A DNA stretch of 6,787 nucleotides, from positions 1 through 6,787 of the forward strand of contig JAFAQG010000363.1 in assembly GCA_019246575.1 (NCBI GenBank), written 5' to 3'. The translations under genes and the position numbers were made by a program. Below, one piece after another: positions 6,371 to 6,787 of the stretch. Source of the DNA: Acidobacteriaceae bacterium. Lineage in GTDB: Bacteria > Acidobacteriota > Terriglobia > Bryobacterales > Bryobacteraceae. Position 1 is the first letter of the stretch. Every line of letters begins with the position of its first letter. The notes below the pieces were generated by a model. It was not told the DNA's origin. It saw only the letters and a program-made list of their open reading frames with translations, and ran no database searches.

Positions 6371-6418
6371 GGGAACATCCCGCTTGGTAATGTTACGTGG
6401 AACTTTTGTACTCGAGAG

Positions 6419-6787
6419 TTATTCGGCTACGACATCCTTCTCCTCGCGTGCGTCTGTAACAGCGGCATCAACGCTCTCCGGCGCGACACTGTCGACGTGC
6501 ACCAAAGAAGGGAATAGGGGTATCCAAGCCAAAACAACGGCAATTGTCCCTAGGCCCCCTAGTACAACGGCGCGCACCGTTCCAAACCACTGCGCCGTGA
6601 TTCCGGATTCAAACTGCCCGATCTCGTTCGAAGCGCTGATGAACACCATGTTGACTGCGCTTACGCGGCCGCGCATTTCGTCCGGTGTGGCGAGCTGAAT
6701 CATTGTGTGGCGAACGATGACGCTGATCATGTCGGATGCGCCGAGTAGAACGAGCATGACAACCGATAACGCGACATTGCGCGAGAC
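6419..6787 (-). CDS. MFS exporter, C-terminal part (5' end outside window)
   Basis: The frame is open from the right edge and gives 122 residues, starting VSRNVALSVV ahead of the first internal Met. It shows the last part of a major facilitator superfamily protein of the MFS_3 / EntS-like class. LLGASDMISVIVRHTMIQ leads into TPDEMRGRVSAVNMVF, the RGR(V/I) loop motif of this class, and then SASNEIGQFESGITAQWFG. A final hydrophobic segment, AVVLGGLGTIAVVLAWIPLF, is followed by an acidic tail of about 27 residues ending DVVAE. Such proteins are proton-driven exporters of small molecules such as siderophores or drugs; the substrate cannot be read from this end. The tail looks intact, with a stop in the expected place. 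The gene points toward the GT-C-like gene, 274 bp away, with no clear terminator between, so readthrough is possible but the gap argues against a tight operon. Confidence 0.9.
   Translation of the reverse strand, partial: VSRNVALSVVMLVLLGASDMISVIVRHTMIQLATPDEMRGRVSAVNMVFISASNEIGQFESGITAQWFGTVRAVVLGGLGTIAVVLAWIPLFPSLVHVDSVAPESVDAAVTDAREEKDVVAE

Larger units (their letters stand above)
6145..6418. other. 274-bp non-coding stretch downstream of the exporter gene
   Basis: This is the longest gene-free stretch in the window. It is both the 5' region of the GT-C-like gene and the 3' region of the MFS gene, both on the minus strand. It is more AT-rich in feel than its flanks. I see no tRNA, no convincing small gene and no strong minus-strand promoter. 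Visible structure comprises a 7-bp hairpin with a T-tract on the plus strand (6222-6248) and three copies of GACCT or its complement (6337-6370). A 66-codon plus-strand ORF covering most of it looks spurious. Confidence 0.5.

Noticed and set aside
6384..6698. 104-codon plus-strand ORF opposite the MFS gene
   Set aside because: The minus-strand frame has clear MFS motifs; the plus frame is Ser/Thr/Ala-rich low complexity expected from the antisense of a membrane protein.
1..6787. Defence island, mobile element, toxin-antitoxin pair or biosynthetic cluster
   Set aside because: No transposase, integrase, nuclease, helicase, toxin-like pair, terminal repeats or biosynthetic core enzyme is visible; all genes fit housekeeping, transport or envelope families.

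Overview
The window is ordinary bacterial chromosome, densely coding and moderately GC-rich. I see no tRNA, rRNA, CRISPR array, insertion sequence or phage gene. An acidobacterial host is my best guess, from the style of the small helix-hairpin-helix protein, the NAD kinase C-terminus and the promoter architecture. That is recognition from memory, not a search result.

Layout, left to right. (1) The 3' end of a NAD kinase gene (+ strand, cut by the window edge) overlaps by 11 bases a GTG-started gene for a dicarboxylate/amino acid:cation symporter (305-1579). (2) A sugar-phosphate isomerase/epimerase-type TIM-barrel gene (1587-2444, - strand) converges on the symporter with only 7 bases between stop codons. 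(3) A 148-bp divergent intergenic region carries a Shine-Dalgarno site for the TIM-barrel gene and an extended -10 promoter placed so close to the next ATG that a leaderless mRNA is predicted. (4) A small secreted helix-hairpin-helix protein (2593-2937, +) is followed after 33 bp by a polytopic membrane protein resembling GT-C glycosyltransferases (2971-4419, +). (5) A second, unrelated-looking polytopic GT-C-like protein lies on the opposite strand (4525-6144, -). (6) A 274-bp non-coding stretch follows. (7) The C-terminal end of a major facilitator superfamily exporter (6419-6787, -) is cut by the right edge.

The genes do not form one pathway. NAD kinase and the symporter are probably cotranscribed and translationally coupled. 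The helix-hairpin-helix and GT-C-like genes may share a transcript. The two GT-C-like proteins would both act at the cytoplasmic membrane on polyprenyl-linked sugars if they are active, but nothing here names their acceptors.

I found no convincing new multi-gene system. The points most worth a second look are the predicted leaderless promoter, the altered substrate site of the symporter, the pair of convergent GT-C-like membrane proteins, and a hairpin plus T-tract in the last intergenic region with no gene in front of it.
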